From: JAAXKN01 sp050258415
GTDB lineage: Bacteria; Bacteroidota; Ignavibacteria; Ignavibacteriales; SURF-24
NCBI GenBank assembly: GCA_050258415.1
Contig: JBLMYS010000207.1
Location: 1-51,110, forward strand
Length of the DNA: 51,110 bases
Direction of reading: 5' to 3'
Under the pieces are notes generated by a model. The model did not search any database. It saw nothing but the letters and a program-made list of their open reading frames with translations, and had not been told where the DNA came from. Positions 41,771 through 50,729 of the stretch are shown here, one piece after another. The stretch's first letter is position 1. Every line of letters starts with the position of its first letter. Position numbers and translations under genes: made by a program.

Positions 41771-44203
41771 TCAGAATTCTTCCTCACCGAACCCGTTGCC
41801 GTTATCCGACTCGCGCTCGCGCTGCTTGAAGTTATTTATGGAATATCTCAGGTTAAGCATGATTATGGGCGACTCCATCTTAAATGTGCTGAATGAGTAA
41901 AGGCCTTCACTCTGTGTGGTGGTCTCATGCCTGTGTGTACCGAATATGTCCCTTACCTGAAGAGTAAGTGAAAGCCTCTTTTCCATTAAATCTTTCTTTA
42001 GCGCCAGATCGGTCATAAAGTTTCCCTTGGTCTTTTCCTGAAGCGTTACGCTCGGGCTTTCATACGTTCCGTTTAACTGAAGCTGCAAAGTGCTGCTTAA
42101 GTTAACGTTGTTGCTCATCCTTGTTCTCCAGTTAAAACTCGACTTTTCAACCGGAACACCGTTCAGGTTGCTTTTAAGTCTGTAGTCGTAAAGGTTTCCC
42201 ATCAGGTCCACACTCCAGATCTTAAGCAAGTCGAAACTGGCCATTATTTCCGTTCCAAGCGAGTAATCCTTTCCAACGTTTGATAATGTTTCAAGTGTAA
42301 CATTGTCTGAATATGGCGATCTGAGGGTTTCTATCTTCCCGTTATTTATTCTGTAATATGCTTCAGTTGACAGGGACATGGGTCCTATTAACGTCTGGAA
42401 GCCCATTTCATAAGAGTCTATCAGTTCAGGCGCCAGTGAGGGGTTGCCGCGGTGGACTGTGTTTGCGTCAACCCATGTCTCAAACGGCTCAAGCCACCAG
42501 CTCCTGGGTCTGTGTATCCTTTTTGAATAGCTCGCAATAAACTGCTGCCCAGATTCAAGCCTGTATGAAAAGTGCAGCGTGGGGAAGAAATCCCAGCGGT
42601 CTATATTAAATTCCTCGGCAAGTGAAGCTACCTGTATTTTTCGGTATGTGTATTCACCCCTTACGCCGGCCTGGTAGCCGAAACTTCCGATCATATCGGA
42701 AAACTGTGAATAGACAGAGTACTCATCATTCCTCGATTTTGTCGAATAGCTGAAGCGCGGCTCAAAAAGATACATCCCTGCCAGAGAATTAAATTGTGAA
42801 AATCCTGAATTTTCTGTCGAAAGCTCAGTCTCTCCTTCAATTCCCGACTCAAACTTCGAGAGTTCACTGAAAGGAAGTATATAGTCTATTTTTGTGTTAA
42901 ACTCACTGCCCGGGCCGCCCTCGGTTGTTCTTTTCCCATCGGCAATCGTCTGCCCGTTCCAGAGTTCGCTTAAAGATATGTCGTTCTGATCTTCCGATTC
43001 ATATCTTATATCGGCACTTAGTTCGTGCCCGGTTAAATTAAATTTATGCTGGTAGTTCATATTGGCGGCATAAGAGTTGCCCGAGCCTTCACTCATGCTT
43101 CTGTTTTTGTAGAATAGCCCATTCGGGGCAGCGGCCGTGAACTCTGTATAATTTGCCGACCCGCCTTCATTATTATTCCTGTTGTGGTATCTGCCTCCTA
43201 TTCCAAGCACGTCATTATCGCTCAGTAAGAAGTTAATACTGCCTCGAAGCCCATATCCGTCCCTGTTGTGGTTCCCGCTGCTCACAGTATTAATGCTTGA
43301 GGAGCCTCCCCCGTAATTAAATACTCTGTTTTCGCTGCTGTTCTGCGTCATGTTTCTTTTTCTGTAATTGAGCCCGAAGACGCTATTGACCAGGGGAGTC
43401 TTATATTCAAATAACCCTTCGGCGCCGTACTTATCCTTAAGTCCCGCGCTCAGGTTTGTCATTCCAGCAAGGCCGAGGTTTTCATTCTTCTTGAGTACAA
43501 GATTAATAATTCCGGCAACACCCTCCGGGTCGTACTTAACCGATGGGTTAGTGATGATTTCAATATTCTGTATTGAGCTTGCCGGTATCTGCTGAAGAGC
43601 ATCCTGCGCGTCCATAATAGTTGGGCGCCCGTCTATAAGAAGCGTAAAGCTGCCCGATCCTCTTAAGCTTACGTTGCCTTCAATATCCACTGAAACCGAC
43701 GGGATATTCTCCAGTATGTCCACAGCGCTCCCGGAAATAGCGGTAGTAAATTTATCAACGTTAATTACTTTCTTGTCGATCTGGTAAGAGAAGGGGACTC
43801 TCTGCCCCTCAACAACCACATTATCCGTACTCAGCGCTTTCGGATCCAGGAGTATCTCCCCTAAGTCCAGCTTATTCGAGGAGAGTTCAACATCCCTTAG
43901 CCTTTTCTTGTCAAATCCGATAAAAGATATGGCTATGTTATATTTCCCTGGTTTGACCCCTTTAATTTCAAAATTCCCGTTTGGGTCCGTAATTGCGCCA
44001 TTGATCTGCTTTCCGCCCGAAGCTTTGAAGAGCACTACGCTTGCGTATTCAACCGCTTTTCCCGCCTGCGAATCTATAACCTTCCCCGTAATTGAGCCGC
44101 CCGAGGCTTCATCCTGGCCGCCACGTCTTCCTCCGGGCTGGGCAAAAGTGGATGTAAAAAGTGAGATGAAAAGGATAAACGTAACTGTAACACAGAACCT
44201 CAT
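41771..44203 (-). CDS. TonB-dependent receptor-like outer-membrane protein
   Basis: An 810-residue outer-membrane protein. Signal peptide (1-21), carboxypeptidase-regulatory-like domain (about 34-115: GSITGKVIDSQAGKAVEYAS), plug (about 130-240: DILENIPSVSVDIEGNVSLR then GSGSFTLLIDGRP) and a long strand-rich barrel (OMP_b-brl_3 type). It resembles the outer-membrane beta-barrel family typical of Bacteroidota rather than SusC. It may import a nutrient or bind a ligand; no partner lipoprotein or TonB gene is adjacent. The final residues (GEEEF) are unusually acidic for a barrel end. The ribosome-binding site before the ATG is weak. Confidence 0.93.
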   Translation of the reverse strand: MRFCVTVTFILFISLFTSTFAQPGGRRGGQDEASGGSITGKVIDSQAGKAVEYASVVLFKASGGKQINGAITDPNGNFEIKGVKPGKYNIAISFIGFDKKRLRDVELSSNKLDLGEILLDPKALSTDNVVVEGQRVPFSYQIDKKVINVDKFTTAISGSAVDILENIPSVSVDIEGNVSLRGSGSFTLLIDGRPTIMDAQDALQQIPASSIQNIEIITNPSVKYDPEGVAGIINLVLKKNENLGLAGMTNLSAGLKDKYGAEGLFEYKTPLVNSVFGLNYRKRNMTQNSSENRVFNYGGGSSSINTVSSGNHNRDGYGLRGSINFLLSDNDVLGIGGRYHNRNNNEGGSANYTEFTAAAPNGLFYKNRSMSEGSGNSYAANMNYQHKFNLTGHELSADIRYESEDQNDISLSELWNGQTIADGKRTTEGGPGSEFNTKIDYILPFSELSKFESGIEGETELSTENSGFSQFNSLAGMYLFEPRFSYSTKSRNDEYSVYSQFSDMIGSFGYQAGVRGEYTYRKIQVASLAEEFNIDRWDFFPTLHFSYRLESGQQFIASYSKRIHRPRSWWLEPFETWVDANTVHRGNPSLAPELIDSYEMGFQTLIGPMSLSTEAYYRINNGKIETLRSPYSDNVTLETLSNVGKDYSLGTEIMASFDLLKIWSVDLMGNLYDYRLKSNLNGVPVEKSSFNWRTRMSNNVNLSSTLQLQLNGTYESPSVTLQEKTKGNFMTDLALKKDLMEKRLSLTLQVRDIFGTHRHETTTQSEGLYSFSTFKMESPIIMLNLRYSINNFKQRERESDNGNGFGEEEF

Positions 44204-44419
44204 AATGCACCTTATTTTTCTGAGTTAAAATTTACACAAGGATAAAAACTGACGGACAAAAATACCTGTTTATCCGGATGTGAAGCAAGAAATAAATGGA
44301 CCTATTGCGTGAAAGATAATTTAACAATAGTTCGACAAAGGTAAAGACAAAAAGGTTTAACGTTCCGGCCAGGCTGGAATAAGTTCAAGCTTTAAGATTA
44401 TCGGACGTGTCATTACCCT

Positions 44420-44433
44420 CGAACGTCGAACTA
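44420..44433 (-). repeat. Heptanucleotide repeat (TTCGACG) directly after a stop codon
   Basis: On the minus strand the TAG stop of the kinase gene is followed at once by TTCGACG and TTCGAGG. The same unit occurs at the stop codon of the kinase at 22770. Confidence 0.65.
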
Positions 44434-45582
44434 TTTCCTTATCGTAAACAAAAATTCCGTCCCTTTCCCGGGTTCTGATTCTATCCATATCTTCCCTCCG
44501 TGGCGCTCAACTATCTTCTTGCACACCGCAAGGCCGATACCCGTGCCAGGATATTTTTCCCTGTCATTCAAGCGCTGGAAAAGCATGAATATCTTCTCCG
44601 AATACTCGGGGTCAATGCCAATGCCGTTATCTCTTATACTGAAGAGCCAATGATCACTCTCTTCCATTACGCTGACTTCAACTACCGGGTTTATGTCTCC
44701 TCTGAACTTTATGGCGTTTCCTATAAGATTCTGGAACAGCTGGCGGATCTGCGTGTGGTTTGCCTTAACTGTGGGCAGGGGGCTTACTTTTATATCGGCA
44801 TGACTCGTTTCAATTGCCACTTTTAGGTCGGTCAGAACTTCAGTCAGTACTATATTTAACTCCACAGGCTTCAGGTCCTCCTTGCTCGTTGCCGTGCGGG
44901 AATAATGCAGAAGATCCATAATTAAGGTTTGCATCCGTTGCACACCTTCGGTTATATAGTTAATGTACTGGTCGGCCTTGGTGTCCAGCTTTCCCTCATA
45001 ACGCCTTGTAAGGAGTTGTGAATAGCTGGCAATCATCCTCAGCGGCTCCTGAAGGTCGTGCGAGGCGATGTAGGCAAACTGCTCAAGCTCGCCGTTAGAC
45101 TGCTCAACGTCCAGCAAAGCCTTAACCAGCTCCTCTTCAATTTTTTTCTGCGCTGTTATATCAAACCTTATGGCCAGGTACTTTGAAAGCTTACCCTCAC
45201 GGTTTGTAAGGGGGACAATCGTTGTATCCACCCAATAGTAAGACCCGTCCTTGGCGCGGTTTTTAATCTGTCCTTTCCATACCCTGCCGTTTGCAATGGT
45301 ACGGTACATATCCCTGAAGAACTCCTTCGGGTGGAAACCTGAATTTATCAGACGGTGATTTTGTCCTACAAGTTCTTCGGAGCTGTACTTGGAAATCTCG
45401 CAGAATTTCTTGTTTACATACGTGATTGTGCCCTTAATATCCGTAATTGCTACAATTGCTGCTTCATCAAGTGCGTATTTAAGGCTTGCAAGCTCGTAGG
45501 AAGTGTCGCTTAAGCTTTTCTTTAGCTCGTCAAATCCGGTGAGATTTTCGTTTTCGTTAATTTTATTTAACTCTGAACGCAT
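44431..45582 (-). CDS. Soluble PAS sensor histidine kinase (HDLQEP type)
   Basis: A 383-residue cytoplasmic kinase, the shortest of its set. One PAS domain with PAC (about 35-155, including RFDITAQK), HisKA with H175 in ASHDLQEPLRM, and a HATPase domain with NLIGNAIKF, DNGIGI and GTGIGLAVCKK. The kinase core is a clear paralogue of those at 4512, 13806 and 17265. No membrane helix or partner regulator is seen. The PAS text (NHRLINSGFHPKEFF, GRVWKGQIKNRAKDGSYYWV) resembles Aer/NifL-like PAS domains, so a redox or oxygen signal is possible but not shown. Confidence 0.95.
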   Translation of the reverse strand: MRSELNKINENENLTGFDELKKSLSDTSYELASLKYALDEAAIVAITDIKGTITYVNKKFCEISKYSSEELVGQNHRLINSGFHPKEFFRDMYRTIANGRVWKGQIKNRAKDGSYYWVDTTIVPLTNREGKLSKYLAIRFDITAQKKIEEELVKALLDVEQSNGELEQFAYIASHDLQEPLRMIASYSQLLTRRYEGKLDTKADQYINYITEGVQRMQTLIMDLLHYSRTATSKEDLKPVELNIVLTEVLTDLKVAIETSHADIKVSPLPTVKANHTQIRQLFQNLIGNAIKFRGDINPVVEVSVMEESDHWLFSIRDNGIGIDPEYSEKIFMLFQRLNDREKYPGTGIGLAVCKKIVERHGGKIWIESEPGKGTEFLFTIRK

Positions 45583-45712
45583 TATTTATCTTTCTTTCAA
45601 ATTTATGCTGCCTTAGGCAGGGAAGTGAACTGAAATTGCCCTCTTTCTATAATGCTCAAATCCGCAATAAAAATAAAGATACTCTATCCCTTTTGCAAGA
45701 GAAAAGGAAATC

Positions 45713-45740
45713 AATTAAAAATTAAAAATTAAAAATTAAA
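45713..45740. repeat. Heptanucleotide repeat (AATTAAA), 4 copies
   Basis: Tandem AATTAAA units in the 262-base region between the kinase at 44431 (minus) and the tetR gene (plus), identical to the units at 22697 and 36847. Confidence 0.9.
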
Positions 45741-45817
45741 AAGTAAGAGAATAAGAATTCTTCAATTTGCTATTGTAAAATAATAGACAAAGATGTAAAT
45801 TATGGACGAAAAAAGTA

Positions 45818-45842
45818 AAATTATCACAAAATCGTATAATTT
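45818..45842. promoter_or_regulatory. Possible TetR operator at its own start
   Basis: AAATTAT (45818-45824) and ATAATTT (45836-45842) form an inverted repeat with an 11-base gap, ending 2 bases before the tetR start codon. TetR-type regulators often bind palindromes over their own promoter. The arms are pure A/T, so chance is possible. Confidence 0.3.
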
Positions 45843-45844
45843 GT

Positions 45845-46450
45845 ATGCCATTTGTATCAAATATTACCGATAAACCTAAAAAATTCCGGCAGATATTCTC
45901 CACTGCCGAGGAATTGTTTCAGAAATTCGGTTTCCGCCGCGTAAGCGTTGAGGAAATCTGCCAGAAGGCCTCTGTCAGTAAAATGACTTTCTATAAGTAT
46001 TTTCCCAATAAGGATGAACTCATAAAATTTATGATGGAAACCTGGTTCAGGGAATCGGAAAGAATTATGCACCAGGTGATGGAAATGGAGGTTCCCTTTA
46101 ATGAAAAGATCCTGATGCTTCTGAAACTTAAAGAGGAATACTCTCAAAAACTCAGCATGGAATTCTTCTCCGAGTATATTAATCCCGAAGGAGAGCTGGC
46201 CCTTTTTGTAAAGGATTTCTATCACAAAAGCGTTGCCGTCTTTATCGATTTTGTAAGGCAGGCCCAGGAAAAAGGGGAGGTCAGGCGCGATATAAAACCT
46301 GAGTTCTTAATTGCTGTGCTCAACCAGCTCCTGGAAATGGCTAAAAATAAAGATCTTATAAAACTTTATCCAAGTGTGACTGATTTCTCCCTGGAGATCA
46401 ATAATTTTTTCTACTGCGGAATTCTTCCGCTTGAAAAAGCAGGGAAATAA
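45845..46450 (+). CDS. TetR-family transcriptional regulator
   Basis: A 201-residue regulator. The N-terminal helix-turn-helix (about 33-52: VSVEEICQKASVSKMTFYKYF) is a textbook TetR DNA-binding domain; the helical C-terminal part binds an unknown ligand. Its TAA overlaps the ATG of the next gene by one base (TAATG), so it is the first gene of the export operon and probably represses it until the ligand arrives. The start codon has a weak ribosome-binding site. The ligand may be the exported molecule; that is inference from the arrangement. Confidence 0.95.
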   Translation: MPFVSNITDKPKKFRQIFSTAEELFQKFGFRRVSVEEICQKASVSKMTFYKYFPNKDELIKFMMETWFRESERIMHQVMEMEVPFNEKILMLLKLKEEYSQKLSMEFFSEYINPEGELALFVKDFYHKSVAVFIDFVRQAQEKGEVRRDIKPEFLIAVLNQLLEMAKNKDLIKLYPSVTDFSLEINNFFYCGILPLEKAGK

Positions 46451-47553
46451 TGCCCGGGAAATATTTTATATCGCTTGGCCTTGCACTTATGCTTGTCCTT
46501 TTGGTTGATTCTCAGGCACAGGAGCTTGATTTTAAGGGGCAGCTCTCGGGCTGGGGAACCGGTACAAGACTCCAGGATAAATGGCTCAAGGATTTTGGAC
46601 TGCGCTATATCCCCCAGTTAAGCTATTCTTATAACCTCAATGAAGATCATTTGCTTAATGCTGAGGTTTTGCTTAACTCCTACTACGCAACTGACATACA
46701 TTCAAGCAGTTACGACACAAAGCTCTACAGGGCGATTCTGCGCTATACAGGCCCCCAGTCGGAAATCCAGGCGGGATTGCAGAAGATAAATTTTGGCCCT
46801 GCACAGCTTCTGCGCGCCCTCATGTGGTTCGACAGCATTGACCCGCGTGACCCCTTGAAGCTGACCGCAGGCGTCTACGGCCTCAGGTATAAGTATAGTT
46901 TTATGGATAACTCGCTTCTCTGGCTCTGGGGCTTATACGGCAATAAGAACCCCAAAGGCTTTGAAGCTTTTGGAAGCCGCAGGGATGTTCCTGAATTCGG
47001 CGGAAGAATACAGCTGCCCGTTCCACTTGGAGAAGTTGCCGCAACAGTTCACTCCAGGAGAGCCGATGCCGGCACATTCAGCTACAGGGAGAACCGCTAC
47101 GCTTTAGACGGGCGCTGGGACGTTGGCGTGGGCCTGTGGTTTGAATCGGTACTTCAGAATTCCATGACCCCTTTGCCGGTTCCCGGATGGCTGAAGCTCT
47201 TTACACTGGGGGGCGATTATACTTTCCCTTTAGGAAACGGCATCTATTTCCTTTTGGAACATATGTATTCAGCCGCTTCAAATGAAGTGGCCTCCCACGG
47301 CAGCGAACGCCAGATTTCGGCCCTGATGGCCTCTTATCCAATTGGTACACTTGATAACCTTGCCGTGCAGCAATATTACAGCTACTCCGGTAAGAACCTT
47401 TACCAATACTACCAGTTTCAGAGGACATACGACAATTTCATAATTAGTCTTGCTCTTTTCCATTATCCTGAATCGGGCGCCGGCCTTTTTATGAACAGGT
47501 CAATACCCGCTTCCGGCTACGGATTGCAGCTAATGGTAATTTTTAATCATTGA
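46450..47553 (+). CDS. Outer-membrane beta-barrel protein of the export operon
   Basis: A 367-residue protein with a signal peptide (about 1-24, ending SQAQ). The mature part shows alternating strands and the segments LQKINFGPAQLLRALMWFDS and DPLKLTAGVYGLRYKYSF. These resemble the large porin-like proteins found beside lipid-export systems, but I cannot name the family. AGGGAA lies 3-4 bases before the ATG. Its TGA lies 17 bases before the ATG of the ABC ATPase gene. It could be the outer-membrane exit or entry of the system. Confidence 0.8.
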   Translation: MPGKYFISLGLALMLVLLVDSQAQELDFKGQLSGWGTGTRLQDKWLKDFGLRYIPQLSYSYNLNEDHLLNAEVLLNSYYATDIHSSSYDTKLYRAILRYTGPQSEIQAGLQKINFGPAQLLRALMWFDSIDPRDPLKLTAGVYGLRYKYSFMDNSLLWLWGLYGNKNPKGFEAFGSRRDVPEFGGRIQLPVPLGEVAATVHSRRADAGTFSYRENRYALDGRWDVGVGLWFESVLQNSMTPLPVPGWLKLFTLGGDYTFPLGNGIYFLLEHMYSAASNEVASHGSERQISALMASYPIGTLDNLAVQQYYSYSGKNLYQYYQFQRTYDNFIISLALFHYPESGAGLFMNRSIPASGYGLQLMVIFNH

Positions 47554-47570
47554 ACCATGGGGAATTTTTA

Positions 47571-48272
47571 ATGCATAATTCTGAGATTATAAAAGTACGC
47601 GGCTTAGTTAAAGATTATTCAATGGGAAAACAGTTTTTCCGGGCCTTGAATAACGTAAATCTCTCAGTTTGCGGCGGTGAATTTACAGGCCTCATCGGCC
47701 CAAGCGGGTCAGGAAAAACAACTCTTCTGAACATCATTGGCGCTCTGGATAACCCTTCAGAGGGTGAAGCAGTGGTGCTGGATAAAAATGTGAACTCATT
47801 AAGCCAGGCCGGGGCTGCTCTTCTAAGGAATGAATCGATCGGGTTCATATTCCAGACCTATAATCTTCTGCCCGTATATACGGTTTTTGAAAACGTCGAA
47901 TTTCCGCTCCTTCTTCTGAAAAAAAGCAAAGAGGAAAGGCAGGAAGCGGTCATGAAAGCTCTGGAGTGGGTTGGGCTAAAAGACAAGGCAAAATCAAAAC
48001 CTAACCAGCTCTCAGGCGGTGAAAGCCAGAGGGTTGCTGTTGCAAGGGCAATGGTTAAACTTCCCAAAATAGTTCTTGCCGACGAACCGACGGCAAACCT
48101 TGATGCCGCTAATTCTCACAATATACTTAAGATGATGCTGAGGCTTAATGAGGAGCTTAATACAACATTCATCTTTGCCACACACGACGAGAAAGTGATT
48201 GGCTACCTGAGGAGAAAAGTTGTGCTAAGCGACGGCAAGGTAATTGACGAAGTCAGCCTGGACCGGGAGTAA
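47571..48272 (+). CDS. ABC transporter ATP-binding protein, LolD/MacB-like
   Basis: A 233-residue ATPase. ATG at 47571 is chosen with GGGGA 7 bases upstream; a TTG at 47550 would overlap the previous gene. Walker A GPSGSGKTT (43-51), Q-loop Q95, signature LSGGE (147-151), Walker B DEPTANLD (D171, E172) and switch H205 are complete. LolD/MacB family members pair with FtsX-type permeases and pull lipids, lipoproteins or drugs from the inner membrane. The next gene begins 4 bases after its stop. It is one of two known components of the export machine here and surely works with the two permeases. Confidence 0.95.
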   Translation: MHNSEIIKVRGLVKDYSMGKQFFRALNNVNLSVCGGEFTGLIGPSGSGKTTLLNIIGALDNPSEGEAVVLDKNVNSLSQAGAALLRNESIGFIFQTYNLLPVYTVFENVEFPLLLLKKSKEERQEAVMKALEWVGLKDKAKSKPNQLSGGESQRVAVARAMVKLPKIVLADEPTANLDAANSHNILKMMLRLNEELNTTFIFATHDEKVIGYLRRKVVLSDGKVIDEVSLDRE

Positions 48273-48276
48273 TAAG

Positions 48277-49458
48277 ATGTTAATATTAAAATTAGCTTTC
48301 AGAAATATTACACATGCGGGGCTGCGCTCCTGGCTGAATGTTTTTGTACTGTCGTTTGCCTTTGTAATGATTGTCATGACTGAAGGCCTTTACGACGGTA
48401 TGCTCCAGCAGGTAAAAGACGCCATTATAGATTCTGAAATCGGGGGAGGTCAGTTCTGGCAGAAGAATTACGACCCTTATGACCCCTTTTCAATTGAAAA
48501 TTCGCACTCCAGAATTCCTGAAAACCTCAAGCAGGAGATACAAAAAGGAAATGCCGCAGCGGTTCTTATTGTTAGTGCCTCAATTTTCCCGAAAGGCCAC
48601 GTGCAGTCAGCTCTCCTGAAAGGCATTGACCCTGAACAAAAGATAGTCAAAATACCAACCTGGCTTCTTAAAGATGGTCCGGATACGGTATCAATTCCCG
48701 GCATCATAGGCTCAAGAATGGCAAAGAGCACGGGGCTGCAGGCAGGGGATTATCTCAGCATAAGATTTAAGAACATAAACGGAACCTTTGATGCCGCAGA
48801 GATCAGGATTGTTGATGTAATGAATACGGATGTCCAGTCCATAGACCGCGATCAGATCTGGCTGCCTCTTAAGGCGCTGCAGAAGATGTACCGCGCTCCT
48901 GAAGAGGCAACCATCATTACACTTAAGAAAGATATCAGCTGTTTTCCTGCAGGAGGGCCCGATTGGGCTCTGAAGAATCACGACTATCTGCTTAAGGACC
49001 TTAATGACACCGTCCGGCAGAAAAAAGCCACGGCTTCATTTATGTTTGTACTCCTTCTCGGAATGGCTCTCCTTGCGGTTTTCGACACCCAGGTTCTTTC
49101 AATTTTCAGGAGGAGAAAGGAAATGGGTACACTCATGGCGCTTGGAATGACAAGGTGGAACGTAATAATGCTCTTTACGATTGAAGGCTGCCTGCTCGGT
49201 GTGCTGGCATTAATTGCAGGATCCGTTTATGGCATCCCATTACTGGCGTATTTTGCAAAAGTAGGACTTGAGGTCCCCCAAGTGGCAGGGCAGGCCGGAA
49301 TTTCCATAGGTGCTGTACTCTATCCCAAGTACGGCCTTCAGCTTTATCTTGTTACAAGTATTATTCTATTTATTTCTGTTGTTGTTGTAAGCTTCCTTCC
49401 CACACGCAGAATTACAAAGCTTAAACCGACAGACGCTCTCAGGGGGAAAACAGCATGA
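48277..49458 (+). CDS. FtsX-type ABC permease 1 (LolC/LolE-like)
   Basis: A 393-residue inner-membrane protein. ATG at 48277 is chosen with GGGAG 7 bases upstream; an in-frame TTG at 48244 is inside the previous gene. One helix near residue 20-40, a large periplasmic domain (about 45-260) and three C-terminal helices (FtsX domain, ending LKPTDALRGK) are the standard topology. Its stop overlaps the next start (ATGA at 49455). It and permease 2 most likely form a heterodimer, as LolC and LolE do. Confidence 0.93.
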   Translation: MLILKLAFRNITHAGLRSWLNVFVLSFAFVMIVMTEGLYDGMLQQVKDAIIDSEIGGGQFWQKNYDPYDPFSIENSHSRIPENLKQEIQKGNAAAVLIVSASIFPKGHVQSALLKGIDPEQKIVKIPTWLLKDGPDTVSIPGIIGSRMAKSTGLQAGDYLSIRFKNINGTFDAAEIRIVDVMNTDVQSIDRDQIWLPLKALQKMYRAPEEATIITLKKDISCFPAGGPDWALKNHDYLLKDLNDTVRQKKATASFMFVLLLGMALLAVFDTQVLSIFRRRKEMGTLMALGMTRWNVIMLFTIEGCLLGVLALIAGSVYGIPLLAYFAKVGLEVPQVAGQAGISIGAVLYPKYGLQLYLVTSIILFISVVVVSFLPTRRITKLKPTDALRGKTA

Positions 49459-50729
49459 TCAAATTTTTATTTAAAGGCTTGCTGCGCGACCGCCACAGAA
49501 GCCTCTTCCCGGTTATCGTCGTGGCTCTTGGAGTGCTTTTAACAACGCTTCTATACTCTTTTATGAGCGGAATGATGAACGACCTTATAGACTCTACGGC
49601 CAGGTTTGATTCCGGACACCTTAAGGTTATGACTCACGCATATCATGAACTGGAAAACCAGCTGCCCAATGATCTTGCCCTTACCAAAACGGGCAGCCTG
49701 CTGGAAGCACTAAAGAAGTCTTATCCCGAATATGAATGGACTGCAAGAATAAAATTTGCGGGACTCCTGGACGTGCCGGATGAAAATGGCGAAACAAAAT
49801 CACAAAGCCCTGTCTTTGGTATTGCAGCGGACCTCATGGATAAAAACAGCCATGAGGCTGAACGGCTAAATTTAAGAAAGGCTCTTGTAGCAGGCCGCCT
49901 CCCTGAAAGGCCCGGCGAAGTCCTCTTAAGCGAGGCCTTTGCAAAAAAACTGGGTGTGGGACCAAATCAGAAAGTAACACTCCTTTCAACAACCTCCGGC
50001 GGAGCAATGGCTGTCCAGAACTTTTCTGTCGCTGGAACCGTAACCTTCGGCATTACGGCTATGGATAGGGGGGCAATGATTGCGGATCTTACCGATATAC
50101 AGTATGCCTTTGAAATGCCCGACGGGGCGGGGGAAATTCTGGGCTACAGCAGAAATAAATTCTATTTCTCCGAGGAAGCCATGAAAATAGCGGGAGATTT
50201 TAACAGTAAATTCTCCAACCCCTCAGATAAGTTTTCACCCGTGATGCTTACCCTGGAGGATCAGAACGGAATGGGCGAGTATATTCATTATGCTAATTCA
50301 ATGGGATTTATTATTGTCGGAATTTTCCTCGTCGCAATGTCGGCTGTCCTTCTTAATGCGGGGCTCATGTCGGGTATAAGGCGTTATGGCGAAGTGGGTG
50401 TCCGCCTGGCCCTGGGTGAGAAAAAAACACATATTTATAAAACACTCCTTTATGAATCCATTCTGATTGGCCTTATTGGATCGTGTATCGGAACGGCCTT
50501 GGGTCTTATAGTAGGATACTATTTTCAGCAGGCGGGTTTTGATGTTTCAGGCTCGTTCAGGAATTCATCTGTTATGATGTCAAACATTCTTAGAGCCAGA
50601 ATCAGCCCTACGAGCTTTTATATCGGTTTTGTTCCGGGACTTGTTGCTACAACCATAGGAACAGCACTCTCCGGAATACAAATCTTTAAGCGTCAGACAG
50701 CACAATTATTTAAGGAACTGGAAACATGA
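49455..50729 (+). CDS. FtsX-type ABC permease 2 (LolC/LolE-like)
   Basis: A 424-residue inner-membrane protein. One N-terminal helix (about 15-38), a periplasmic domain (about 45-270) and three C-terminal helices, with RRYGEVGVRLALGEKKTHI, the coupling-helix segment that contacts the ATPase. ATG overlaps the previous stop (ATGA), and its own stop overlaps the LolA-like start (ATGA), so translation is coupled. It is paired with permease 1 in the same transport complex. Confidence 0.94.
   Translation: MIKFLFKGLLRDRHRSLFPVIVVALGVLLTTLLYSFMSGMMNDLIDSTARFDSGHLKVMTHAYHELENQLPNDLALTKTGSLLEALKKSYPEYEWTARIKFAGLLDVPDENGETKSQSPVFGIAADLMDKNSHEAERLNLRKALVAGRLPERPGEVLLSEAFAKKLGVGPNQKVTLLSTTSGGAMAVQNFSVAGTVTFGITAMDRGAMIADLTDIQYAFEMPDGAGEILGYSRNKFYFSEEAMKIAGDFNSKFSNPSDKFSPVMLTLEDQNGMGEYIHYANSMGFIIVGIFLVAMSAVLLNAGLMSGIRRYGEVGVRLALGEKKTHIYKTLLYESILIGLIGSCIGTALGLIVGYYFQQAGFDVSGSFRNSSVMMSNILRARISPTSFYIGFVPGLVATTIGTALSGIQIFKRQTAQLFKELET

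Noticed and set aside
45802..45873. 23-codon frame overlapping the tetR start
   Set aside because: No ribosome-binding site and different frame; likely chance in AT-rich DNA.
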